Below are positions 34,269 through 44,551 of a DNA stretch of 64,000 nucleotides, one piece after another; position 1 is the stretch's first letter; every line of letters starts with the position of its first letter. Location: assembly GCA_033063855.1 (NCBI GenBank), contig CP093831.1, positions 28,396,001-28,460,000 on the forward strand, read 5' to 3'. The notes below the pieces were generated by a model. The model was not told the DNA's origin. It saw only the letters and a list, made by a program, of their open reading frames with translations, and made no database searches. The DNA comes from Smittia aterrima (Eukaryota > Arthropoda > Insecta > Diptera > Chironomidae). The translations under genes were made by a program, and so were the position numbers.

Positions 34269-35543
34269 TTAATAACTCCAAAATAACCGATTGATGATGA
34301 ACTTTTCCCCGAATTTTTGGCCACATTTAGTTTCATTCGCAATAAATGTTTTGATTTTTTCAAATTGATCGGAATCTTTAATCAAAGATGTAGGAGCGTT
34401 GAGAAACAATTCTTGTCGCATGCAGAAGACAAGAGAATCAAACTTTAATTTGATATTACACCTTTTAGTTCCTATAACATTTGAAGCTAGAGAAAGAATG
34501 GAATAAGTTATATCATATAACAGAATAAAATTAATTATTACAGTCAATTTACCTAAGGGATAGCAGATGCCAAACGAGCTTTCAATGACTGGCTTCCAAA
34601 TGTCGAAGTCAATTCCAGAATCTTTGCAGTTGGACTTAGTAAACTCGATAATTTTGTCTTTTACAACTTTTTCACCAAAATCTTCCAACGAAGTAGCATT
34701 CAGCAAACAAGGGTCAATGCAGCATTCCTTCGACGAGCACTGTTTTACGCAATCATCATAGGCGTCTATTGGTGGTGATATGTAGGGGAAAGCAACATAT
34801 TTCCTTGGACTTAATCTAGCCCTTATAAAGGTTTCCTCGCACTCATTTTGTTGACTCATATATTGATCGAATATGGAATCATCGAAAACTAAAATGTTTT
34901 CGTATTTTGTTCCACAAGTTTCTTGCTCTTTTATAAATTTCCTCGTTGCTTCACATTCTTTACTTGATTCGAACGACAATTGAGGGCAATTCAAAAAGTT
35001 TTGCTGCCTCATGCAGTTATACATTGGTTGATAATGTTTTGGGAATTGACATTCATCCGTTTCATTCAAAATTTCCACTATTTTCAAAAGTTAATTCAAC
35101 AAAGTATCATCGAAGGAAAATTAAATTTACTTACTTAAAGGTTTGCAATATTCAAATGAATCAATTAACACTGGGAACCAACTTTTTTTCTCATCTGCGG
35201 TGAATTTCTCATTTAGCTTTAAACCATACAATTTCAGAATTTGATCTTTTTCTCTTGGAACAAGATCTTTTTTCTTTTTGCAATTGCGGCAACTGCATTT
35301 ATCTTCATTTGATGCCATACAAGCAATAATACATTGAAGACCAATTTCAAGTTTCGGAGCATCGCAACAATCAACAATATTGTTTCTATGTGGTTCGAAC
35401 ATCTCTTTACATTTTTCGGATGTTTCTTCTTTTTCTGTGAACTGCCACGAAATTAAAATTTAAGCTAAACAAATAGAGTAAATAAAAATAATTTCACTCA
35501 CAACACAATTGACCAACAGCAATAGAACTAACAACTTTAACAT
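34269..35543 (-). CDS. Two-domain Plus-C OBP-like secreted protein, array copy 7 (363 aa)
   Basis: Exons are 35502-35543 (MLKLLVLLLLVNCV), 35135-35441, 34553-35077 and 34269-34486. Intron 3 (66 nt) happens to be in frame without a stop, so the last two exons look like one open frame. The splice signals are normal and splicing is assumed. Domain 1 begins with DCCDAPKLEIGLQC and CSCRNCKKKK. At the start of exon 3 this copy has LNETDEC where most have LNGTDEC. Exon 4 ends FIINRLFWSY. TATA at 35581-35588; motif degenerate near 35617-35629. Confidence 0.75.
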
Positions 35544-35916
35544 TTCAATTAAGTTTGAAGAGTAAACTTGATTATTCGTACTTTTATACCAAATCTTTAA
35601 CCAATTTTTATTTTAAAACAGTTTCCGACATAGTTTTTTGAATATTTTACATAATAAAAACAAAATGGTTGTTATCACTTTTTATTGATTGAAATAAAGT
35701 TTTTTTTGTTAATATTACTTTTTGCATTTCAATGTTTTGTAAACTCAAACAATATTTAAAATTTATTTTCCTGTTTATTTTGCAGCTGTAAAAAACTATT
35801 TTTGAGAAATAATAAAGAAATCGTTTGAAGTGCAAATATTGTTTTTTTAATTTTGATCCTTGAACATTAAAAATTATTTTGGGAAAAAATATTTCAGCTT
35901 CAAAAACTTGTGGAAA
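35544..35916. promoter_or_regulatory. Promoter of copy 7 and 3' flank of copy 8
   Basis: TATA at 35581-35588 (minus). An NHE8 3' UTR fossil is visible at about 35775-35845 (TGTTTATTTTGCAGCTGTAA then AATAAAGAAATCGTTTGAAG). Confidence 0.55.
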
Positions 35917-37193
35917 TTAATATCTCCAAAATGATCCATCGATAATGAATTTTTCTCCGAGCTTGTGTCCACATTTAGTTTCATTCGCAATTAATTTTTT
36001 GATTTTTTCAAATCGACCGGAACCGTAAATCAAAGATGTTGGAGCGTTGAGGAACAATTCTTGTTGCATGCAGTCGACAAGAGAAAGAAACTTCATTCGG
36101 AAAATACACTTCTTAGTTCCAATAACTTTCGAAGCTAGAGAAAGAAAAAATTATCAACAAAATTTCAATTATTGTAACAGATTTACCTAAGTCATAGCAG
36201 ATGCCAAACGAGCTTTCAATGACTGGTTTCCAAATGTCATAGTCAATTCTAAAATTTATGCAGTCTGACTTAATAAACTCGACAATTTTGAGTTGAACAA
36301 AATCTTTATAAAAATCTTCTGGCGAAGTAGCGTTCAGTAGACAAGGTGTCAAGCAGCAAACATTCGTTATGCACTTTTGTAAGCAAACATAATGGTCATC
36401 GTTTGGTAATGCAATGTAGGGAAAATTAACACATCTCCATGACTCATATTTAGCTTCTTTAAATGTTTCCTTGCATGTATTCATTCGATTCGAATGTTGA
36501 TCGAATATGGAATCATCAATAACAAAAGTGTCTCCATATTGTGTTCCACAATTGTCTTGTTCCTTTAAAAATTTCCTCGTTGCTTCGCATTTTTCACTTG
36601 GAGCGAAAAATGATCGAGGACAATTTACAAAGTTTTGTTGCCTTATGCAAGTTGTCATTTGTTGATAAAATTTTGGGAATTGACATTCATCCGTTCCATT
36701 CTCAATGTCCACTAATTTTAAAAGAAATAAACTTAACTAAGTTTCATCGAAGTCAAATGAGATTTAACTTACTGAGAGGTTTGCAATGTTCAAATGAATT
36801 ACTTAACACTGACGACCAATTACGTTTATCATCTGCTGTGAATTCTCTATTCAGGTTTTGATCAAAAAGCTTCAGAAATTGAGCTTTCTCTCTCGGAACA
36901 AAATTGTTTTCCTTTAAGCAATTGCGACAACTGCAATTATCATCTTCATTTATAAACTTACATTTAACATAACATTGATAGCCAGTTTCGTGTTGTGGCA
37001 GTGGACTATCGCAACAATCAACAATATTCGAACTATGTGGTTCGAACATCTCTTTACATTTTTCTGATGTTGTTTCTGCTTCATTAGAAAACTGCCACCA
37101 AATTAAAAAATAAGCGAAACAATTAAAATAAATTAAAATATTTTAACTCACAACGCAATTGACCAACAGCAATAGAAACAACAACTTGAACAT
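35917..37193 (-). CDS. Two-domain Plus-C OBP-like secreted protein, array copy 8 (367 aa)
   Basis: Exons are 37152-37193, 36773-37091, 36187-36711 and 35917-36134. Exon 2 is the longest in the array (319 bp), with an enlarged first loop (DCCDSPLPQHETGYQC). In domain 2 the usual CYPLG end is CYDLG, losing the proline. The CC stretch is VCCLTPC. Exon 4 has SLIYGSGRFEKIKKLIANET. The signal-peptide exon and everything upstream are nearly identical to copy 6, while the gene bodies differ clearly, pointing to conversion or a duplication boundary inside the gene. TATA at 37231-37238; motif at 37287-37302. Confidence 0.75.
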
Positions 37194-37600
37194 TTCAATA
37201 AAGTTTGAAGAGAAAACCTGTTTGGGTGAACTTTTATAACAAAGTCTTTGAACAAATTATTGAAAGTTTTTTTTAAAAAAGAAAATGTTAACAGTTTCCT
37301 ACAAAGTTTTTATGAAATATTTTACAGAATAAAATAAAAATTGTTTGTTACGTTACTACTTTTTATTGAATGAAAACAAAAAAATCTATAGCTAAGAATT
37401 AGTCAAGATAATTATTTTAATGTTAAATCGGAAAGTAAATGATCAATTAAAAAGTTAAATAAAGTTTTCATGAAATTCCTTAAGCAATAATTTTTTATAT
37501 CTTTATTAAAGTTCGCTTCGTTCTTGAAGAAATCGTAAAAACTTTTACCCATTCGATTCTGTATAGTCTAAAAATTATTGTGCATCAATGAGTAAATTAA
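37194..37600. promoter_or_regulatory. Promoter of copy 8 and 3' flank of F-box B
   Basis: About 96% identical by eye to the corresponding stretch upstream of copy 6, except that the inverted-repeat insertion at 31600-32000 is missing. Confidence 0.65.
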
Positions 37601-38953
37601 TTATATTGAAAACAAAATTATATCAATCTGTTTTGTTAGGACTTTCTCCAATTTTCTTCTGTCGACTTCTTTTAATGCGAAATATTTCAATCCAAACTTT
37701 TTAGTTTTGCATCCAAAATTCAATTCTTCAAACTTTCTATTCATTGAAATTAAGATTTTAACTTTTTCCTCATTGATTAAGATGATGCTTAGTTTGGTTA
37801 CATTCGGCATAGACTTCAACAAAAAGTTAAAGCTGACATCGTCAACATCATAGTGAAATATCAGATCAGTGATTGTGGTTGACATTTTATTTGGAGTATC
37901 GTCAACGGAGAAGGAATCGTAACATAAAAGACGTAAAAGCTTGAGCTTTGGCAAGTTCATGATAACGTCGAAAATTTCTTTTTCTTTTTTGTAAAAGTAG
38001 ATCGACAACTTTTCGAGATCGCTTTGTGACTTAAGAAAGTTTTGAAAGTCGATGCAGAGGTCTTTGGCCCAATAGATTGATCTATGAAAATATATCGTCA
38101 AACTCTTAAGTTTGAATTGAAATAGTTTCCAATGTTCATTCTCAAAGTAAGAATTTATGACAATCGATCGAATTGTGAGACTTCTTAGTTTGACGATGTT
38201 TTGAAGCATTTTTGTGAAAGTTGTTATGTTATCGATTTGATCGTCATCAAAAATAATTTCCTCGAGTGCAGCAGAATTTAGAAATAATCTGGAGTAACCA
38301 TTTTGTAAATACGAAATGTTTACATTAATCAGCGCCAGATATTTCAACTTTGGAAACTTGAGAGCTTCGAAAGCTTCCATTCTTGATATGGAAGAGCATT
38401 TCTTACGACATTTATTAAAGATATGAATGAATTCAACTGATGATTCGATTGACGAGAAAAACTTATAAAAATCTTTTGTTTCTCTAAAACAAACATCAAG
38501 TGAAACGTTCTTCCATTCGTGAGATTTTTCATAAAAGAAATCAAGTTCTGATGTTGTTATGTAGTCTTTGTCGAGTGGATATTTTGAATCGAAGTCCAAT
38601 GCTCTTCGTCGAACATCAATGTTCTGATACAATCTCGAACTATTTTTTAGCAAATTTAAATCTTCCGGTAACAACAAACTGTGTCTTTTGAAGACAATTT
38701 CAATGTTTTTCATCAGCACTATCGACGAGCCGATTAAATTGTACCAACTTGGATGCACTTCAGAAAGTTTTAACAAATCTTTGTTCTTCAAATGTTTGAG
38801 AATCATCTCAGGAATGCCAAGGAATCGAGAAAAATATTCCATCGGATCCAAGTTTACCTCAGCTGGCTTGCTTTCAGCAATCGACATCGCTGTGGAAATG
38901 TTTCGTTCCAATGACACTTTACTAGTTGCGTTCGGTGCTGAGCTTTGATTCAT
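37601..38953 (-). CDS. F-box protein B (450 aa)
   Basis: Single coding exon, ATG at 38953, with the same inferred 5' UTR intron as F-box A. The F-box spans about residues 44-79. Differences from A are few amino-acid changes in the body (for example LYNLIGSS, HIFNKCRKK, EEIIFDDDQ) and a rearranged N-terminus: ERNISTAM is present and the charged A-specific stretch is missing. Both frames remain open, so either both are functional or the duplication is young. Confidence 0.8.
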   Translation of the reverse strand: MNQSSAPNATSKVSLERNISTAMSIAESKPAEVNLDPMEYFSRFLGIPEMILKHLKNKDLLKLSEVHPSWYNLIGSSIVLMKNIEIVFKRHSLLLPEDLNLLKNSSRLYQNIDVRRRALDFDSKYPLDKDYITTSELDFFYEKSHEWKNVSLDVCFRETKDFYKFFSSIESSVEFIHIFNKCRKKCSSISRMEAFEALKFPKLKYLALINVNISYLQNGYSRLFLNSAALEEIIFDDDQIDNITTFTKMLQNIVKLRSLTIRSIVINSYFENEHWKLFQFKLKSLTIYFHRSIYWAKDLCIDFQNFLKSQSDLEKLSIYFYKKEKEIFDVIMNLPKLKLLRLLCYDSFSVDDTPNKMSTTITDLIFHYDVDDVSFNFLLKSMPNVTKLSIILINEEKVKILISMNRKFEELNFGCKTKKFGLKYFALKEVDRRKLEKVLTKQIDIILFSI

Positions 38954-39890
38954 CTTAATATTTATCTAAAAACAAAAAAATTAAAATAAATTGAAATATA
39001 TTTTTGGAAACTCTAAGATGTTACCTTCTCGAATGTTAAGAGCGAAATGAGTCAAACGGTGTCCTACGTATGAGAAAAGTTGAATGAAAAACCTTCAGAT
39101 TTTTGTCTCTGCGGTTCTGGGGTAGCCGTTAATTCATTTATGACTCAAAATAATATAACCAAAATTAGCATAACTTGAATCAATCCGTGCTAAGGCAAAT
39201 AGCCGAAGGTCTCCTTAGTTTATTTGTCTCGGAAATTTTTTATGGCAAATAACCCCAACAACTAAGACCTTCAAGAACAATAATAAAGTCATAAGGATAA
39301 AATGGAATTCCTTGTTGAAATTACAATTATTCGGAATAATTATTCAGGATTCCCTGGAATGAATTTACCTGAAATTTAGAAACGCCCTCAACGAAATAAA
39401 TGCAAATTGATGTCACGAACGTGCATCAAAACATCAACTCGAGACCATCAGAAATCGCCTTCTAAAAATGGTTGAAAAAGGTCTGAAAAGGGTTTCTCAT
39501 GTTTGTTATTTTTTTTTGCATTAATTTGCATTTAATTTCATTAAACTTCCTATTGAATGATCTCTCAAATATTTTGTGGCATTGCAACTGGATATGCGTC
39601 TGATTATGCAATGCATTTGCTCTTCCGTTGCAGCGTGCTTGCTTTTTGATGTGCATCGGAATAATGATTGATAGGAAATATTCAAAATCTTTTTTCATTT
39701 CTTTCAGTGATGCAAGTCCAATGCAAGAATGCAGCTGCCCCGGGTATGACCATGTTTTCTACTTTGTCGGAAATGTTATTCATGCGCTGACATTTTATAG
39801 ATAATAAATCGAATAAAAAGATATGTTGTGATTATTCTCGTTTCTTTGCTTTGAGACAAAAATTTATTTCAGTTTTAAAAACTTTGGAAA
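38954..39890. other. F-box B upstream region and 3' flank of copy 9
   Basis: Duplicate of the F-box A upstream region to about 39500. Positions 39505-39755 are not present in the A copy, so they are an insertion here or a deletion there. This stretch is enriched in TGCA-containing words and has no clear terminal repeats. Homology to the A block resumes at about 39765 (AAATGTTATTCATGCGCTGA). Confidence 0.55.
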
Positions 39891-41137
39891 TTAATAATCC
39901 CAAAATAATCCATCCATGAAGAACTTTTCTCCAATTTTATCGCCACATTTAGTTTCATTCGCAATAAATGTTTTGATTTTTTCAAATTGATCAGGATCCT
40001 TAATCAAAGATGTAGGAGCATTGAGAAACATTTCTTGTCTCATGCAGAGGAGAAGTGAACGAAGCTTCATTCGGATATCACATCTTTTAGATCCTACAAC
40101 ACTTGAAGCTAGAAAAATAAAAATTTAGCAACACAATTTCATTTATTGTAACTTATTTACCTAAGGGATAGCAAATTTCAAACGAGCTTTCAATGACTGG
40201 CTTCCAAATGTCATATTCAACTCTAAAAGTTTGGCAGTCGGACTTGTAGTACTCGATTAATTTGTCTTTCACAACTTCTTCACCAAAATCATTCGACGAA
40301 GTAGCATTCAGAATACAAGGTGTCTTGCAGCAGTCATTCGATCGGCACTGTTTTACGCATCCTTCATAGACATCAATTGATGGTGCAACTTCGGGAACAA
40401 AAACACATTTTCTTGAATTTAATTTTGCTTCTCTAAAGGTTTCGTTGCACTTATTTTGTTGAATCCAGGATTGAACGAAAATGGAATCATCAAAAACAAA
40501 AATATCTTCATATTTTGTTCCACAAGTTTCTTCCTCTCTTAAAAATTTCCTCGTTTCTTCGCATTTTTCACTTGGAGCAAACGATAATTGAGGGCAATTC
40601 AAAAAGTTTTGCTGCGACATACAAGTCATCATTGGTCGATAATTATTTGGAAATTGACATTCATCCGTTCCATTTAGAATGTCCACTAATTTCAAAAGTA
40701 AACTCAACAAAGCATCATCGAAGGAAAGTAAATTTAACTTACGTAGAGGCTTGCATTGTTCAAACGATTCACTTAAAACGGGCAACCAACTTTTTTTCTC
40801 ATCTGCTGTGAATCTTTCATCCAGGATTTGATCATACAACTTCAGAAATTGATTTTTCTCTCTCGAAAAATTTTCCTTCAAGCAATTGCGGCATTTGCAT
40901 TTATCGTCAGTGTGGTCCCTACAAACCGATCGACATTTACCAGTTTCGATTTGTAGATTATCGCCACAATAGCCAACATTGTCACTATGTCGTTCGAACA
41001 ACTCTTTACATTTTTCGGATGTTACTTCACATTTTCCTGTGAACTGTCACAAAATTTTGTTTCACTTAAAAGTAAATTAAAATAATTTCACTCACAACAC
41101 AATTGAGCGACAGCAATAGAACCAACAACTTGAGCAT
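39891..41137 (-). CDS. Two-domain Plus-C OBP-like secreted protein, array copy 9 (361 aa)
   Basis: Exons are 41096-41137 (MLKLLVLLLSLNCV), 40743-41043, 40161-40685 and 39891-40108. Intron 2 (57 nt) is in frame and free of stops, but has normal signals. Domain 1 differs from most in having YCGDNLQIETGKC, where the usual CC pair is CG, and CKCRNC for CSCRNC. Domain 2 has CCKTPCILN. Exon 4 is KRCDIRMKLRSLLLCMRQEMFLNAP-like and ends FWDY. TATA at 41175-41182; motif at 41217-41232. Its upstream flank recurs inverted upstream of copy 15. Confidence 0.74.
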
Positions 41138-41682
41138 ATCAATAAAGTTTGAAGAGTAAATTTGTTTTGGCGAACTTTTATACTAAATCTTCAAATATTT
41201 TTTTAAAATTAAGAATGTTAACAGTTTCCTACAAAGTTTTTATGAAGAAATAAAAACTTCAACTACAAGCGAATCACATCATGATTGCCATGCAGCGAGG
41301 AGTGGATCTGATGATAGGATTTCTATTCTGATTTTATTTTATGTCCAGTTGTCTTGTTATTGCTCAGGAGTTTCATTCTCATCTTCTCTAGCTCCTATTG
41401 AAAGCCATCTTCTCTAGCTCCTATTGAGATAAACATCCGTAATAGCTTAGTTGGTAAAAGCAACGGACCGGTAATACGGAGGTCCTGGCTTCGACTCACA
41501 GCGCGGGTAACAAATGTTATTCCTTCAAAGTTTGGAAAGCATAGAATGTTCATGAATGAACATGATAAGGAAAATCATTTGAAGTGCAAATATTGATTTT
41601 ATTTTGATAATTTTGATCCTTGAACTGTTCAAGATGAACATTAAAAATTATTTAGTAAAAAATATTCATAAATTTGAGGAAA
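41138..41682. repeat. Spacer with dispersed repeat and tRNA-like sequence
   Basis: Positions 41258-41355 match 63010-63115 in reverse orientation (AAGCGAATCACATCATGA and neighbours). Positions 41380-41428 hold two tandem copies of ATCTTCTCTAGCTCCTATTGA. A tRNA-like stretch follows (listed separately), then an NHE8 3' UTR remnant at about 41570-41590. Confidence 0.55.
41435..41510 (+). repeat. tRNA-like sequence, probably a SINE head
   Basis: A perfect internal box A (TAGCTTAGTTGG, 41443-41454) and a near box B (GGCTTCGACTC, 41487-41497) lie 33 bp apart, as in tRNA genes. The acceptor and anticodon stems pair poorly, so it is not a functional tRNA. It looks like the tRNA-derived head of a short interspersed element or a decayed tRNA gene. 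Confidence 0.5.
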
Positions 41683-42493
41683 TTAGTATCTCCAAAATGA
41701 TCCATCGATGATGAACTTTTCTCCGAACTTTTGACCACATTTAGTTTCATTCGCAATAAATGTTTTGATTTTTTCAAATTGATTGGCATCTTTAATCAAA
41801 GATGTAGGAGCGTTGAGAAATAATTCTTGTTGCATGCAGTCGACAAGAGAATGAAACTTCATTTGGAAATTACACCTTTTAATTACTAAAACACTTGAAG
41901 CTAGAAAAAAAAAATTTAACATCAAAGTTTCTACTATTGTAGTCGATTTAAAAAAATGTAGTTACCTAAGGGATAGCAGATGCCAAACGCGCTATCAATG
42001 ACTGGCTTCCAAATGTCAAAGTCAATTCCAAAAACTTTGCAGTTGGACTTGATAAACTCGATAATTTTATCTTTCACAAATTCTTTATGAAAAAGTTCTT
42101 CTTCCAGAGAAGTAGCGTTCAGTAGACAAAATGTTTTGCAGCATTCATTCGATCGGCACTGTTGTAAGCAAACATAATGGTCATCTTTTGGTAATGAAAT
42201 GTAGGGTAAATCAACATATTTCATTGGATTCAATTTAGCTCCTTTAAAGGTTTCCTTGCACGTATCCATTTGATCTTTATATTGATCGAATATGGAATCA
42301 TCAATAACAAAAATATCTTCGTATTTTGTTCCACAAGTTTCTTCCTCCTTTAAAAATTTCCTCGTTGCTTCGCTTTTTTCTCTTGGAGCGAACAATGATT
42401 GAGGACAATTTACAAAGTTTTGCTGCGACATGCAATTAACCATTTGTTGATAATATTTTGGGCCAACAGCAATAGAACCAACAACTTGAACAT
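41683..42493 (-). pseudogene. Broken Plus-C OBP-like gene, array copy 10
   Basis: Exon 4 (41683-41900) and most of exon 3 (from 41966) are intact. A deletion has removed intron 1, all of exon 2, intron 2 and the start of exon 3. The signal-peptide codons (ATG at 42493) are joined directly to exon 3 sequence at about 42463, and the join is out of frame. Domain 2 also carries an insertion (LEEELFHKEFV). No product with the family fold can be made from the original start. Confidence 0.85.
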
Positions 42494-42922
42494 TTTAATA
42501 AAGTTTGAAGAGAAAACTTGGTTTCGGTGAACTTTTATACCAAATTTTAGAATAAATTATTGTTTTTTTAAAGACTAAACGTTTTATGTTAACAGTTTTC
42601 TACAAAGTCTTTTTTTTTTGTTAAAATATTTTACAGAATAAAAGCAAAATGTTTATTATCACTTTTTATTGATTGATAACATTAAAATAAAGCTTTTTCG
42701 TCAATGTCACATTTGCATTACAATGTTTTGTGAACTGTAACATTATTTAAAATTAAGTTTCGTGTTCATTTTGAAGACGTGAAAAACTTTTTTTGAGAGA
42801 TAATAAATGAATCTTCTGAAATCCAAATATTGCTTTTTAATTTTGATAATTTTGATCCTTGAACATTATAATTAATTTTGGAAAAAAATATTCAAAAATT
42901 TGTGTAAAATTTTCACTGGAAA
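42494..42922. promoter_or_regulatory. Promoter of copy 10 pseudogene and 3' flank of copy 11
   Basis: TATA-type TATAAAAG remains near 42533-42540 and the upstream motif near 42590 (GTTAACAGTTTTCTAC), with an NHE8 3' UTR fossil at about 42765-42835. The promoter outlived the gene body. Confidence 0.55.
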
Positions 42923-44150
42923 TTAATATTTCCAAAATATTCTATCGATGATAAACTTTTCTTCAAACTTTTGGCCACATTTAGTTTCATTCTCAATAAA
43001 TGTTTTGATTTTTTCAAAGTGATCGGGATCTTTAATTAAAGATTTAGGAGCGTTGAGAAACAATTCTTGTTGCATGCAATCGACAAGAGAATAAAACTTC
43101 ATTTGGAAATCACACTTTTTTGTTCCTATAACTTTTGAAGCTGTTGTCGACTTACCTAAGGGATAGCAGATGCCAAACGATCTTTCAATGACTGGCTTCC
43201 AAATGTCAAAGTCAGATCCAGAATCTTTGCAGTTGGACTTGGAAAACTCGATAATTTTGTCCTTTACAAATTCTTTATCAAAATCTTCCAGCGAAGTAGC
43301 GTTCAGCAAACAACGTGTGAAGCAGCATTCATTCGATCGGCACTGTTGTCCGCAAACATAATAAAAGTCCATTGGTGGTGAAATGTAGGGAAAAGCAACA
43401 AATTTCGTTGGATTCAATTTAACCCTTAAAAAGATTTTTTCGCACTTATTTTTATGGAACTTATGTTGATGAAATATGGAATCGTCAATAACAAAAATAT
43501 CTTCGTATTTTGTTCCACAAGTTCCTTGTTCCTTTATAAATTTCCTCGTTGCTTCGCATTTTTCACTTGGAGCGATCAATGATTGAGGGCAATTCAAAAA
43601 GTTTTGCTGCCTCATGCAAGTTATCATTGGTTGATAACTTTTTGGGAATTGACATTCATCCGTTCCATTCACAATGTCCACTAATTTTAAAAATAAAGTT
43701 ATCAAAGTAACATCGAAGAAAATGAAATTTAACTTACTTAGAGGTTTGCAATGCTCAAACGATTTACTTATCACGAGCAGCCAATTTTCTTTTTCATCTG
43801 CTGTGAATTTCTCATTTAGCTTTAAATCATATAACTTCAGATATTGATCCTTTTCTCTTGGGACATAATCTTTTTCCTTCAAGCAATTGGGGCAACTGCA
43901 TTTATCGTCATTTGGTACTTTACAAGTCATTTGACATTGGACACCAACTTCAAGTTGTGGAGCATCGCAACAATCAACAATATTAGCACTATGTGGTTCA
44001 AACATCTCTTTACATTTTTCGGATGTTTCTTCTGCTTTTTCTGCAAACTGTCAGCAAGTTTAAAATTTAGTTTCACTAAAAAAGAAAAATAGAAATATAT
44101 TCACTCACAACGCAAGTGACCACCAGCATTAGAACCAACAACTTGAACAT
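42923..44150 (-). CDS. Two-domain Plus-C OBP-like secreted protein, array copy 11 (369 aa), intron 3 lost
   Basis: Exons are 44109-44150 (MFKLLVLMLVVTCV), 43738-44047 and a fused exon 3+4 at 42923-43680. Intron 3 is reduced to 15 nt (GTAAGTCGACAACAG, 43141-43155). It keeps GT and AG but is far too short to splice. Being in frame, it adds GKSTT-type residues between CYPL and ASKVIGTKKC. Intron 2 (57 nt) is also in frame but normal. Other residues conform: DCCDAPQ, CSCPNC, NCPQS, ECCFTRC, IWKPVIERSFGIC. Exon 4 ends FIIDRIFWKY. TATA at 44187-44194; motif GTTACCAGTTTCCTAC at 44255-44270. Confidence 0.73.
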
Positions 44151-44375
44151 TTCAATGAAGTTTAAATGGAAAGTTGTTTTCGTGAACTTTTATAGCAAAT
44201 ATTCGAATAATTTATAGAAGTTTTTTGTGTTAAAAAAAACACTAAGTTGTTGTTGTTACCAGTTTCCTACAAGATTTTTTTGAAAAATTTCACAGAATGA
44301 AATATAATAAATGTTATAACTTTTTATTGATTGAAAACCTTAAAATGAAGTTTTTTGTATAATATGATTTTTGTT

Positions 44376-44522
44376 CCGGCAGACACCTACTATTGTGAGC
44401 TTCACTGACCACGGATAAAAATTTCATAGCAAGTTTCCGATAGCGAAATAATTAAAGCGCGGAAAACAAAAATTTGAAATATTGCTGATTGAGAGAAGCT
44501 CACAATAGTAAGTGTCTGTCGG
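44376..44522. mobile_element. 147-bp MITE-like element with 28-bp terminal inverted repeats
   Basis: Left end 44376-44403 and right end 44495-44522 are inverted repeats with two mismatches (CCGGCAGACACCTACTATTG... versus CCGACAGACACTTACTATTG... when reversed). The interior is short and non-coding. This is typical of a miniature inverted-repeat element. No clear target duplication was seen. It lies just beyond the altered stop of copy 12. Confidence 0.8.
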
Positions 44523-44551
44523 AGGGTACGTGTCTGTCACAAAATTATTTT

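Noticed and set aside
34269..35077. Copy 7 as an intronless exon 3+4 fusion like copy 11
   Set aside because: The in-frame stretch is a normal-length 66-nt intron with good donor and acceptor; the open frame is chance.
41435..41510. Functional tRNA gene
   Set aside because: Boxes A and B are good, but acceptor and anticodon stems do not pair.
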